Below, one piece after another: positions 47,501 to 58,692 of a stretch of 64,000 nucleotides of DNA. A model generated the notes under the pieces. That model ran no database searches. It saw only the letters and a program-made list of their open reading frames with translations, and had not been told where the DNA came from. This DNA is from Histoplasma ohiense (lineage: Eukaryota; Ascomycota; Eurotiomycetes; Onygenales; Ajellomycetaceae): contig JAEVHH010000003.1 in the NCBI GenBank assembly GCA_017607445.1, positions 62,001-126,000 of the forward strand, in the 5' to 3' direction. Within the stretch, counting starts at the first letter, position 1; each line of letters starts with the position of its first letter. The translations under genes were made by a program, and so were the position numbers.

Positions 47501-47647
47501 CTTTCACTTGAAATCTACTACTTGCTAACGAAACTCTCGCAGCACAATTTCATGTCCCTATGCGAACCTCTTCCGAGTCTTGCGCCTCTTGTTAGAGCAG
47601 CCCGGATAAGCAGGGCTCAAGAGAAGGCCCAGAAAGGAAGTGGCTAG
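44572..47647 (+). CDS. ste20: p21-activated protein kinase of the Ste20 type
   Basis: Serine/threonine kinase activated by Cdc42/Rac, upstream of MAP-kinase cascades for mating-type signalling, filamentation and polarity. Five exons, 44572-45372, 45541-46917, 46979-47078, 47133-47467 and 47543-47647, give 905 residues. The N-terminal 240 residues are Ser/Pro-rich. The CRIB domain begins near residue 243 (ISAPENPVHVTHVGYD) and is interrupted by intron 1 just before GLPKDWQRML. There is no PH domain, which argues against the Cla4 branch. A Pro/Gln-rich linker follows. Kinase domain from about residue 620: IGQGASGGVYTAYE, the lysine in CVAIKQMNL, HRDIKSDNILL, TDFGFCAQI, the phosphorylatable Thr in GTPYWMAPEV, and VDIWSLGIMAIEM. 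The tail (HNFMSL...PLVRAAR) matches the usual PAK ending. Intron 1 carries a TA microsatellite (45383-45405). Confidence 0.96.
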
Positions 47648-49197
47648 TCTTTCCTTCTCCATTGTCCAGCCTAATGCTCAGTCGAATAACCACGCTCAAA
47701 ATCCTCATATTTCACTCCTCACGACGTGATACCCGTGGATTTCTTGCCCTACATTTTATTATTTTATTTTTCATCTCCATTACATTACCTTATGCCTTGG
47801 TATTTACTGCCCCGGATCCCATTCTTGCGATTTTAAGTGGGCCAGTGGCCGCGTGGTTTTCGCCGGTTCAATTCTTGCTTCTTAACATAATATGTTATTT
47901 CACTGCAAGATTATCTGCTGCCTACACTAAATATAGAGCGCGCTTGATCTAAAATTGACCATACGTCTATCCGTCTTTCACATACATGTCGCCACCAAAC
48001 GTGTCCACTCAAGTATACACAATCTGGGCCACAGCCTGATTTATTTTTTGACGATGACTTGCCATAGTATCAATGTTTGTCCCTTATTTATATTTTGATC
48101 CCATACAATCCACCTGCTTTTCTGTTTCGGTCTTCAACCCTTTGATTTCCGTCGTCAAGATCATCACGAAACTAGATCGCTTTTCTTTTCTTTCCTCTTT
48201 CCTTTACCTTGAATCTCTTGGCTTAGAACATAACATGTGGTTTATGGCGTCCGGTTCCATTGACAGCTACAGTATAAAGTATATGCTGCAGCTTATCGAG
48301 GAAATGCAGATACCATGTCAACTTGTCTATTCCCCTGCCCCTTCTTTGACCCTTCCCCATTTCAATTAAAGCATTGATGTGACTGAATTGCACATTTCGT
48401 ACCATCATCATCCTATCTACATAAGTCTCATAGAATAAAATATATTACGACGCATCTGTGTCAATTGTTTATTTATAAAGTGGACCGGTTATTCTAGCGC
48501 ATAGGCAGAGCCGGAAAGGGTTTTAAAAGGCTAATAAAATTTATGGGAGGGGATGAATGATAAGAACTAGGGTTCGTTGCGCGTCTGCGAAGCTCGGCCA
48601 GTATTCTGTAGCGCTTCGTTGCATTTTTTGATAATACCTCTGAGGACTCTGCCACACATGTTAAATTTTCAATCGACACTAAGTCAATGATGCTAAATTT
48701 GTTGGTTGGGCGGTTTCTTAGCGGACGAAGGTACGTAATGCGGTGTTGGAGGGGAATGCCTGGTGGCCCGGCCTGATAAGATGTCCATGTGTGGTCGGTC
48801 ACATGGGATATTTAGTTTGTCATATTATAAGATCCACTCTCCACGTTGAGAACAAGGCTGCTTTCCAAGGCTACCGCATCATCACCGCATCATCACCGCA
48901 CTTCATCTACGTGCGATATCCTTGCCCAAGTCCAACACCGTTTTAAACCGAGCTTCCGGATTACAGACATCGAAGTGCTGCCGCCAGGAACCTTGTTGCC
49001 TGCAAACCGTCACATATGCGCTTTGGCCTCGGTCCCGTCACCCTCGTTCCCATCTACAAATACGATATTTGGTTATTTGGCGCCACACGCTCGTTCCATT
49101 GACCGGGGCAACTTGAATATACGCCATCAGTCATTCAGTCAACAGATCCATCCTCCTGAGCTACTCCCCCTAGCCTGTTCAACCACAGGATCAAACC
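47648..49197. other. Intergenic between ste20 and hse1
   Basis: 1.55 kb between co-oriented genes. A 96-codon frame right after ste20 (47662-47952) has hydrophobic stretches but no supporting features, and is most likely 3' UTR. A repeated CATCACCG stretch lies at about 48880-48898. No gene recognised. Confidence 0.5.
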
Positions 49198-51680
49198 ATG
49201 TTTCGCACGCAACAAAATGCCTTCGACGACGCCGTTGGTGAGTGTTATCCTATCCTTATAGTTCCTATACATGGCTTATACACAGGCTAATGAATTTCCA
49301 ATAGCCAAGGCAACGGACGAGAACTTGACGTCGGAAAATTGGGAATTTATTCTTGTACGCTATCACAGGAAGGATTGAATCGGATTTGCCCAAAATTGCC
49401 TGATTGCTGATAAAACGATGGTGTAAAGGATGTTTGTGATAAAGTCGGTGGTGAGGATACGGGGTATGGCTCTGAAGTGTTTGCGGGAAATTAGAATTAT
49501 TCGATGTTTTTATACCGACTAACTCTGATCATCGGGATTCACAGCGCAAAAGATGCTGTTGCTGCATTGATAAAGCGAATCGCGCATCGGAATGCCAACG
49601 TTCAACTTTATACTTTGGAAGTACGTTCATGGTTCATGATTGTTTGTGAGGCTTTCGCTAATCAAACCAGCTTGCCAATGCTCTTTCGCAGAATTGCGGG
49701 GTGAAAATGCATCGTGAGCTGGCCTCAAGAAGCTTCACGGATTCCCTGTTACGTCTTGCAAATGATCGGGTATGTTAGATTGCTATTTTCATTCGCTATT
49801 GCACATTGTTCACGTCATTTGCTAATCGATTCATGGTCAATAGAATACCCACCAACAAGTAAAAGCTAAGATACTGGAACGAATGGAAGAATGGACAGAA
49901 ATGTTTTCGAGCAATCCTGATTTCGGCTTAATGGAACAAGCTTATATGAAACTCAAGTCACAAAGTAGGTAGGATGGTCTTTTGCACGAACTTTTTTGTA
50001 GCGGTTTCTTGGTTCCACTTTCCTGTTTAACAGTTAATTTGAACAGATCCAAATCTCCAACCCCCATCGAAACCAACGAAGCGGCAAATTACCGACTTTG
50101 ATAGACAGAAGGAGGAGGAAGAACTTCAAATGGCGCTCGCATTGTCTATTAAGGATAAGCCTTCCACGACCCAGAGCACAACCACTGCACAGTCTACTTC
50201 CAGCCAGGAAAATCAGAGCGCGCTGGCAGCCCCCCACCCTGTTCCATCAGGAACTACCGCAGCCACCGTTTCTCGGGTTCGAGCCCTTTATGACTTTCAG
50301 CCTTCTGAGCCTGGAGAGCTCCAGTTCCGCAAGGGCGACGTTATTGCTGTTCTCGAATCCGTCTACAAGGATTGGTGGAAAGGTTCCTTGCGCGGTCAAA
50401 CTGGAATCTTCCCTCTGAACTACGTTGAGAAGCTATCAGATCCAACGCAAGAGGAACTCCAAAGAGAAGCCCAAATGGAATCCGAAGTTTTCGCTGAAAT
50501 AAAAAATGTGGAGAAGCTGTTGACCCTGTTGAGCACCAGCAGTTCAGAATTGAATGTTCAGGACAATGACGAAATCACCACCCTGTACCATTCGACCCTG
50601 GCTATACGGCCAAAGCTTATCGAATTGATTGGCAAATACTCGCAGAAAAAAGGTAAACCTTTTGGTTTAATTCATCTCATCAAGCTATGCTAACATTTTC
50701 AAAGATGATTTCACTCAACTTAATGAAAAGTTCATCAAAGCTCGAAGAGACTACGAATCCCTTCTTGACGCCTCGATGGCTCATCCAGCACAACCATATT
50801 ATGGACGACTGCAAAAGACTACGTACGGTTACCCATTGCAAAATACATCCGTCGGATATCCCCAAGGCCCTCCACAAGATGATCCGCAGCGTTACTATGC
50901 CGCTCGCCCGCAAGGTATGAAATATATTTTTCTTACCCCATTTTTCCGTTCTTTTCGGGACTTTCCCTTCCGATCAGTATCAATTCCTGCGTCTAATGGC
51001 ATATAGAGGGCCAGAAACCTTTTCAAGCTGCTCAAACCCTGCTCTACAGTTCTGAACAAGTTCCACTTCCTTACCCAAACAATGGACAGACATCCGACAC
51101 CGGACAACGAACTCCCAGCGGTTCACAACATTTGCCACAGCCCCAACAACAATTACCATCCGACGAGTACGGGGCAAACAGTATTGTTCAGAACCATTCT
51201 GAAGGTGTCTCCGACTACCCACAAGAGCTTGCGACATCGGTGTATGAACCCCCACAAGACACCGTTCCACTAAATAATCGACACTCCTATCATTCCCCAG
51301 GCTACCAGACTCAATCATCTGTCTCGCAGCACAAGCCACAGTCGCAGCAACCTCCAGACTTTTCTTCCGCATCATATTCGCCCGTCGGCCTTTCCACACC
51401 GCAAACTCAATCTGCTAATCCACCATATCCCTCTCAATCGCTTCCACTTCAGCATCGCCAACAACAGCAAAACTTCTCTACATCGACTCCGCCTCAGCCT
51501 AACAAAGCACCTCCACCTGGCCTCCCATCCGGTACCCCGGGTCAGCCTCCGTATCCTATTGTCCCTGCTAGTGTGAGACCGGGACCTGCCAGTGAAGGGT
51601 ACCAGCCCCATCACACCATCGGCGGCACACAAGCCGCTTCTTCAAACGTAAATACAAACCCAAGTTCTTTCTATCGGTGA
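49198..51680 (+). CDS. hse1: Class E vacuolar sorting protein Hse1 (ESCRT-0 subunit, STAM homologue)
   Basis: Partner of Vps27 in ESCRT-0, which collects ubiquitinated membrane cargo at endosomes. Nine exons: 49198-49237, 49305-49354, 49429-49463, 49545-49620, 49671-49769, 49844-49964, 50047-50652, 50705-50914 and 51007-51680, joining to 636 residues. The VHS domain spreads over exons 1-6 (ENLTSENWEFILDVCDKV, AALIKRIAHRNANVQLYTLE, LANALSQNCGVKMHREL, FTDSLLRLANDR, ILERMEEWTEMFSSNPDFGL). A ubiquitin-interacting motif follows (EEEELQMALALSIKD), then an SH3 domain (VRALYDFQPSEPGELQFRKG, WWKGSLRGQTGIFPLNYVEKL), a helical GAT-like part (AEIKNVEKLLTLL, FTQLNEKFIKARRDYESLL), and a long Pro/Gln/Ser tail. 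The exon-rich 5' half is unusual for this window, but every join restores the conserved VHS sequence. Confidence 0.96.
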
Positions 51681-52455
51681 GTATGTGGCTGTCGTCGCCA
51701 ACGATGGGTGACCAATGACTTAAGAGGAAATCGGGCAATTGCAAGAAACTTCTATCTTTTTTGCCATGCATGTTCTTCTATCTTGTTGAAATATCTTCAC
51801 CAATTTGGTTTGCCTCTTTCTAACAACATATGGATCAGCCCCGTTGGTGTAACTATGTTAATATTTACTTACACCTTTGCCAAATGGAGTCATATGTTAT
51901 GGGAAGCCGCTCTTGTTGTCCCTCTCGCTTACTTGTTTTCTTTGATATATCGGAACTCCACAACTTATGTTTCTGATTCGTATTTTTGCTGCTGACCCTT
52001 TCAACGTATGTATAACTTGCTACGTAGATATCCCGAATACCGACTTTTGTGTGTGATGTTGGTTGCTATCATTTTGCGGATCAGTTTATCTCCTCACTTT
52101 CTGTATACATGCATCCCTGGCTGTAGAAGGTAGAGATGCTTTGACTTAAATAAAAACAAACTTTAATAAACTTTGAGAGTACTCTACTCATATCAATTCA
52201 CCTTACAACTACTCATAAATATAAAGGTATGTTTGAATATTTGCTTTTTCAACCGTTGGCGCCTACCTCCATTAAACCGCGCTGGTGTTCTGCTCAGCAT
52301 GTGACCACTGTAATCACATGTTTTGCATTTATGTTGGCCCTAGGCTGCCTATCACGGACTAGCGCACCGCACATATATGCCTCAGCTGCCGACATGCTAA
52401 TACAACCACTTAGACGTCCCACAATTTATTCATTTGTTTACAAAACGCTCAAAGT

Positions 52456-52508
<53 letters not shown>

Positions 52509-53172
52509 CCACCTCAATAATAATAATAGCATCAAGTGAATGATCAATAGATTATATTGCTCTTTGATTCTTTCACTATGATAAATAAAATATAATATGA
52601 CTGTACAATAATGCATCGGTCTCTGTGTCGTGTCTACCTTGTGCTAACCCTAATACTTGTCATGATTCAAGGCACGCTATACCTAAAGGGGGAATTAGGC
52701 GTGATGTCGCGCTCATGGCTACAGCTCGCATGCATACGGAGTGTAGCTTGGGGTGAATTATAGATCAACGTCGGGCTGGTGACAAATTCTGCACCATAAT
52801 CGACTTCAAATATACAGCTATTTCAATCTCGTTTTGCTCACACCAGCCCACTCAGTTTTCCGTTTCTCCCGATAGCATTTGGCTGGCACAACTTCTAGGA
52901 GTATTTCGTACTAGCTGTCCTGTGCAGTCCGAACTTCTCGGCAACACGCCGTGCAACCGGAAACCGCTCTGATACCCCCCGGTGTTCTATCACGCCGTCG
53001 AGCTTTTGACTTCTCCAGGTAGCATTGCGATACTGCGCGGCATTTTTACTTCCGAATCCAACAGGTACATTCAGTGAGCTTGAGGCCAGCAACTAAGAAG
53101 CACTTTCCGAACAGCTGCTAATATTCAATGTCTAGATCTTAAATACGAGGCGACCACCAGCTATCTCCGGAG
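51681..53172. other. Intergenic between hse1 and the 82-aa ORF, with AAC repeat
   Basis: 1.5 kb, TA-rich in its first half. It contains an (AAC)n run (52456-52509) and the partner of a diverged repeat seen at 37779 (here 52343-52395). No gene recognised. Confidence 0.5.
52456..52509 (+). repeat. (AAC)18 microsatellite
   Basis: About eighteen AAC trinucleotides in an intergenic region; read on the minus strand it is a GTT repeat. Confidence 0.93.
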
Positions 53173-53421
53173 ATGGCAGACAAGAAACCGTCCGACAAAT
53201 CCGAGAGCAAAGAAGCGACTGTGGGATTCAAAGCGGATGTCAAGACACTTCAACTGCTCACCTCTTCCGCTGAAGCATATAAGAATACGAGAAGGGAGAA
53301 TCAAGCTGAGAGTGCTATGAATCGTCTTGGTGATGCAGTCGCGGACTTCTTCGGGGAAGAGAAAGATAATAGTAGTGGAGACAGGAAGGAAGGTGAAAGT
53401 AAAGGAAAAGAAAGGGAATAA
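53173..53421 (+). CDS. Small hydrophilic protein, 82 residues, unknown function
   Basis: A single-exon frame from a clear ATG (CGGAGATGGC context) to TAA. The product is highly charged and lysine/glutamate-rich at both ends, with a central amphipathic-looking part (ADVKTLQLLTSSAEAYKNTR, AMNRLGDAVADFFGEE) that could form one or two helices. No signal peptide, membrane segment or cysteine. I do not recognise the family. Codon use and GC resemble the neighbouring genes, and the frame ends 53 bp from the stop of the convergent APH-family gene, so the 3' UTRs must overlap. Confidence 0.55.
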   Translation: MADKKPSDKSESKEATVGFKADVKTLQLLTSSAEAYKNTRRENQAESAMNRLGDAVADFFGEEKDNSSGDRKEGESKGKERE

Positions 53422-53474
53422 TAGCTAGTGAGACAGCAAATAAGGAGATTGAATGTGAAGATGCATAGGTCCTA

Positions 53475-55096
53475 TCAGGGGTTTTCGAATGCTTGTTGAA
53501 GCTGGATGTCATACTTTTCCTTATCTGACACTTTGCGATACGCCAGGAGCGGTCCGTCTTTTGCCCAGTAAAAAAGCATAATTGATATAAAATCATCAAC
53601 AGAATGCTTGAAAAATATAGGCTTGATCCTGTCATAAAAGAGATTGTGGAGACCTGTAGGGCTAGAAAGTGCCAGTGTATACCAAAATGTGCCAGTATTC
53701 CAGGAGCGGTTCATGACATCAGACAGTTTTGGTATGGCTTTTTTGTTAACAACACAGTCCTGCATTTGTGTCTCTTCAGCAGCCAGAATATTCATAAACT
53801 CTTTTCGAGTTGCATTGTAATTCTCTGGGTCTACTTCGTCCACCCGCTTGCCTGACAGCCAGTAGGGAGGTGCAATCATCTCAACTGGATGAGAGCAAGC
53901 CCACTCCAGATCAATTAGACATGTGATATGCCAGTCTTCATCAACCAAGATATTACTCTGATGAAGATCAGTCAAGTGAAAAACAAAAGGGCCGCGGCGG
54001 AGATCTCGCCGAAGAAACAGTGGAAAGATGGTTCGCATGGCTGTCAGGGCGGCCATTTGAGAAATACTATCGCTAAGACTCTTTACTGCATTTGGCTGGT
54101 TCTGCAGGCGGCTGTCATGAAAAGCAAGTGTGTCCACCACATAAGAGTCAGTCGTGGAGTAAGTATAATCGCGAGGTATGTGAGTTGGAATTTCGTCGTT
54201 CTCAAGTTCTGCCATCTCAACTGACAATGGCCGATTGGCTAAACGCAGAAATCCAGCATCATCAATAATAAAGGAGCCGATCTGTGGTAATGGTATTCGA
54301 CTGATGCTTAGCAAAATGCGAGCCAGATCATGAAAGAAGTTGGTACGCAGCTTGTCATCATGCTGATTATTCTCGAACCATGTGCTTGAGAGCATCCTTC
54401 CCTGGGTTTCTTCGATATATTCAATTACAAGATAGCCAGAACCGATCGCATTGTGGGTTCCTTGGTGACGGACATAGTAGGAAGGAACTGGAAAAGTCAA
54501 CCACGAGAGCAATCGGCGGCGGATGGACTGAAAACATCGGGATAGGAAGGGTAGATGCTCGAGTCGCGTGAACTATACTAGGTCAGATAGTCAACACTCA
54601 AATAGAATTCAGTGAGAGAACGTACAGTTTCGCCTGTAGACATAGCAAAACCATACATGTGCGGAATTGGCACATCTGGGCAATTTTCTTGCAGCCATGC
54701 ATAGGTCCCAGCTTCACAACGGACTTTCTCATCGCCATTTCCAGATCGAAAGGCTTCCCCGATACGATAGGGAAGAGGGAGTCGAAGAAGAACATGACGC
54801 CCTCGCTGTTTCTTCCGTTTCCAGGTCTCGTCTTCAATAGTGACTGGAACACAGACGTTGAAGCTTCCATGGAACCAGTCCCCAACTTCGGCCACGCGAC
54901 ACAAGTGGACTGATCTTGCACCTAGTCCTAGATGATGAGCTACAACGGACTTAATCCAATCGCGGTTGTCATTTAGCTGGTTGAAGAAGCCGGTTTCTTT
55001 GTCGTAGTAGCCTAGTCGATGGAGGATGTTGACCTCGCGTCCCTTCGCGGCGGAGTACGTGATTTCCTCACGGAGTAGACGGCGTGTTTTCGGCAT
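53475..55096 (-). CDS. APH-family phosphotransferase (aminoglycoside phosphotransferase-like fold)
   Basis: Member of the large fungal group of APH/PKL-fold proteins; the substrate is unknown. Two exons, 55096-54626 and 54572-53475, with a 53-bp intron, give 522 residues. N-terminal part: RDWIKSVVAHHLGLG, SFNVCVPV, HVLLRLPLPYRIGE, then EAGTYAWLQENCPDVPIPHMYGF, the usual nucleotide-pocket region. After the intron come FTRLEHLPFLSRC and YLVIEYIEETQGRML. The catalytic loop is FHLTDLHQSNILVDEDW, where His and Asp are separated as in the fungal subfamily, followed by CLIDLEWACSHPVEM with the metal-binding Asp. C-terminal helices complete the fold. A kinase activity is plausible from retained Asp/Asn, but many relatives are uncharacterised. 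Confidence 0.9.
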
Positions 55097-56182
55097 GGCG
55101 AATGGGGATAACAGGCGGAAGACACGCGAAGCTTTCCAAAGCTTGATGTCAATTAATCAATACATTGCTGGGTTTGTGAACTAGCCGTTGCTATTTCGGC
55201 TCCAATGTCGGGCCGAACAATTTCTTGTTGTCTGCTAGATCCAACGTAATAGGGTAGGAGTAGACCAATGGGTATTTGGTCGGAGACGTTACATGAATCG
55301 CGAATGTGGTCCAATAGGAACCGCTGAAAGTAGCTTACGGAGAGAGACTGATGACTAACAATGTCACCAGCAATGGTTGGGCCAAGGATGCTCGTGGGGA
55401 AGTGTTTATTTGGGAGGAACAGGATAACTGAATTATCAAGCGCATCATGACAGCAGAGCCTTGAAGCAAAGCTATGTTCGTCCCCTCATTTTCGGCGACT
55501 ACTGAGTAGGTCTAGAGCTCTAGTGCACCATATGTGCAGTGTAAAATTGCTGACTTTATAATTTAATCCATATAAATATTTATGTACACGGTCACGTTCA
55601 CCGGTTTCCAACAGGCCAGGGATTGTTCAGAAAAGCGCTGATATGTGAAAAATTAGGGATGTGACCTCGACTGCAATGAGATTCCTCTTGAACGGTTTGC
55701 TTGAAGGGCATTTTTGCCTTCTTATACGCTACTCGGACCAAACTCCATACATGGGAACAAATTTCCCCAAGCGGCGAAGCCCTGCCACACCCCTGTGTGG
55801 CGGCTGCATACATTTTCCTAGAATCGGGTCAAAGTAATCTACCTCTATCCAGGTCTTTCCAACTGTTGAACAAAATTTCCAGTGCGCGAAAGGAGCAACT
55901 AGCAACCTGGCCACAGTTCGAACTTTCACCGCTGCAGGTAAACAAAATATATATATATATATACGATATTACAAGCCAGGTAGGATATCAATACAAAAGA
56001 GAAATCAACAGTTGATCCCCCCCCAAATCCCATCACAAACCAGGGGTAAGGTAGAACGATTCCCTACAAAGTACTTTTGCTTGCGAGAGCGGAATGGCCC
56101 CAGTTACCCAACCCTAGAACAAACCCGCATCTTCCTCCAAAACACACACTCAAACCGCGGCCGGAATTCTTCCAGACTATCT
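55097..56182. other. Intergenic upstream of the APH-family gene
   Basis: 1.1 kb at the edge of the gene-rich part. An (AT)n run lies at about 55949-55963. Open frames here on both strands overlap and carry no recognisable motif. Confidence 0.5.
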
Positions 56183-56600
56183 TCACCATTGGCTGGATAT
56201 AGCCGTCAGGGCCAATCCAGGAACTTCTCTAGGGTATTCATAGTCGACCTGGCCAAGGCTCAACCCGCCAACAGGTTGCATTGGATAACCCAGAGGCTGC
56301 TCTTCCATGTATTGAGAGTGCCGACAAAGAGCCATTGCAACCCCATTCATGGGCCCTTCGCCAAATGTTGCAATGCCATTGGAAGTCGGGACGGAGCTAC
56401 TGACATCTTCTGAAACTGGTTTTGGGTCAATGCCCGCAGCCTGAGCCTTCTTCAAATGCGCGCGCGGATTCGATAAGTGACTGACTCCAGTTGGATTACC
56501 CCGACGCAATGAGCATTTTTGAAAGTGGCGTTTCAAAATATCGCTTCGGGAGAATGTGTCTTCGCAAAGAACACACACGACGTCGCTATCCCTCCATCGC
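56183..56600 (-). pseudogene. C2H2 zinc-finger transcription factor fragment
   Basis: The minus-strand frame encodes one good C2H2 finger, CVLCEDTFSRSDILKRHFQKC, followed by SLRRGNPTGVSHLSNPRAH, a stretch typical of a fungal C2H2 regulator subfamily whose second zinc ligand is the final Cys of the finger (C2HC form). After that comes a Ser/Pro-rich tail of about 90 residues ending at TGA 56183. The sequence upstream of about 56600, where the preceding finger and the N-terminus should be, reads instead as an RTC4-type exon on the opposite strand. I take this as a truncated gene. A spliced intact gene whose first exon I failed to see is the alternative. Confidence 0.45.
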
Positions 56601-57079
56601 GTGGGACCGCCTTGACGATCGCCTGGTTCAATTCCATCCTCGCCTCCGCCGCATCCTTGACGATCCCAAATACTGCTCCTGCTACAAGAGTGCGCTGCAC
56701 AAGAAAGTGCGGAAGCACGGCAGGAAGGTCCTCTCCAAGAATATCCTGCACGGGACCGGATACTGTGGCCTGAGAGGCCATGTGATTCTGTGAGTGTGGC
56801 CCATTCCGCGGGCTCGCCAAGAAACGTCTTTACTGACCTCCCCTTCCCCCCACCCCCAGCTCAAAGCATGTCGTGCGTCATTTTGCACGTGATATCGACT
56901 CCCTGGCCGGGACCGATAGCCTTGCTTCGAAGTATGGTACAGTTGTCTATGCCCAGGAGGTCTTGGTGCCCGAGCTACTGGAGATGTTGGTCCAGGAGGA
57001 CATGGGAGTTGACGCCAAAAGGGCCCGCCAGATTCTGAAGGAGAGCAACACGATCGGGGATTTGCTTAATCGTGAGTAA
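56580..57079 (+). pseudogene. RTC4-like domain fragment, 5'-truncated, one intron
   Basis: The plus strand from about 56583 reads YPSIAWDRLDDRL, FHPRLRRILDDP, KKVRKHGRKVL and RGHVIL up to a GTGAGT donor after 56789; an acceptor at 56859 resumes with SKHVVRHFARDIDSLAG, YAQEVLVPELLEMLVQEDM and ILKESNTIGDLLN before the stop at 57079. The pattern of the second exon (VLVPEL, a later EDM, ILEES-like, GDLL) matches the C-terminal domain of Rtc4 (restriction of telomere capping). No ATG precedes the domain in frame, and the N-terminal side collides with the C2H2 fragment on the other strand. A working copy of the intron suggests recent truncation. Function, if any, unknown. Confidence 0.5.
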
Positions 57080-57821
57080 TCAGACGCATGGAGTTATTGT
57101 TAACAGTAGTCTCGGGACTGGGTCGAGGAGAAAGCACGGACAGCTGACCGGGATACTGAAGGCCTACTGAAGATTAGAAATTTGTTTTTCCAGCAAAGCT
57201 AGTTTAGAGTCTTTAGACTGTGGGCAATACCCAAGGGAACCCACTATTCACTCTTCACACTGTCATCAACTCTCACATTGTCAATTCTATACTGGATTAT
57301 TGATCATGCTATTGTCAATGTTTATATTCTTCATCAACTGACTACTACTGATACTACTGACACTACTGACACTACTATATCTTATATTGAATTTCATCAG
57401 CAGCTCTATCTTCAACTTCTGAAATTCTCAAATTCTCTATCTACTACTCAATCAAATTCAGATCTAAATCATCATCAAATTTCTCTGTCAGAATCTCAAG
57501 CTTGTATCTGATGTCAGTACAAAAAAAAGAGAACAGAATAGAATAAAAATAGAGTTTCATGATTAAAATATAATTGTACTGCATGTAACAATATTTCTCT
57601 CTGTTAGACTGACTGATGAGATCATGAATTTTATATTTGATTTGATTTGATTTGATCTCAATCCATTTCTTGATGTGATTTCCAGTGAAATCAGAATCAG
57701 AATAAGAGTGTAAAGTGACTAGAATTATTAAAATATGAGTGAAATGAGACTAATAAATCTTGATATTTTATATAAAGTAACTGACTATCAAAAATAAGAA
57801 TATGATCTGAGATTGACTATG
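57080..57821. other. Start of the AT-rich, CpG-free block
   Basis: Composition changes here: from about 57190 CpG all but disappears. A (GATACTACT)/(ACACTACTG)-like short repeat lies near 57345-57378. Decayed repeat sequence; I could not identify the element. Confidence 0.5.
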
Positions 57822-58437
57822 TGTGACGGGTTAGCATCTGTTAGTAATTAACTTACACAATCAACTCCTCTTCTGCACCCACTCATTTCTGATCATTGTG
57901 ACTTTGTATAACTCTAGATGTTCTTTCACTTCATGCTCTGTGCTTGTATAGTCTCTAACAATTCTTCTATATAGCTCTTAATGTTCTTTCACTCTATGCT
58001 CTGTATTTATATAGTCTCTAACAATTCTTCTATATAGTTTTCAATCATTCTTTCATTTTATATTTTATACTTGTGTAGTTTCTAATAATTCTTCTGTATA
58101 GCTTTTAATATTCTTCTGCTTCACATTTCACTGTGAAGTGACTTCTGATATTCTTTCATTCTGAACTTTTCTCTATAAGAATTCTCTTCATACAATTTTT
58201 TCTTCTGATTTCTTTTCTTTTTCTTTTCTTAATCAATTTGTAATCTGTATTTAGAATAGTGTTAGATTGTTAATTGAAGTATATCTGTTATATTATGAAT
58301 TGATTCTTCTGTGTTTAAGATCTGAGTGTCTTGTTATTAGTTCTTACATCTGAGTGTATTGTTTAAGACTCAAGTGTTTTGTTATTAGTTCTTATACTCA
58401 AGTGTATTGTTTACAGATCTGAGTGTCTAGTCATTAC
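57822..58437 (+). mobile_element. Putative decayed LTR with two internal tandem arrays
   Basis: Begins TGTGACGGGTTAGC, an LTR-like start, and lies upstream of the gag-like frame on the same strand. It contains a tandem repeat of about 63 bp period (about 57907-58130; units begin TATAGTCTCT at 57947 and 58010) and a second array of exactly 48 bp period (58317-58436; unit starts 58317, 58365, 58413). The right boundary is a guess. No second LTR is in the window, so I cannot confirm it. Confidence 0.35.
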
Positions 58438-58692
58438 AAAAGATTTCTCATAAATCTGAATACTTTTATCATTAATTATATAGACTGTTGTGTCTAAATA
58501 TTCAAGACATAATTGATCATATTCTACAAAGAGATCTGAGTATCTACAAATTGTAATACTGTGAATAGTATTCATAAAGAAGCTTGATAAGCTTAGCACT
58601 GCAACACTGTGAATAGTGTCTGTGAGAGAACTGAGTGTCTATAAGTATTTCTTTTTTCTCTTTTTTATTATTATATATTCTTAGATATTGAA

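Noticed and set aside
47662..47952. 96-codon hydrophobic ORF right after ste20
   Set aside because: Starts 14 bp after the ste20 stop and most likely is 3' UTR; hydrophobicity comes from T-rich composition.
51708..51995. 95-codon ORF after hse1
   Set aside because: Same reason: T-rich 3' flank without a recognisable domain.
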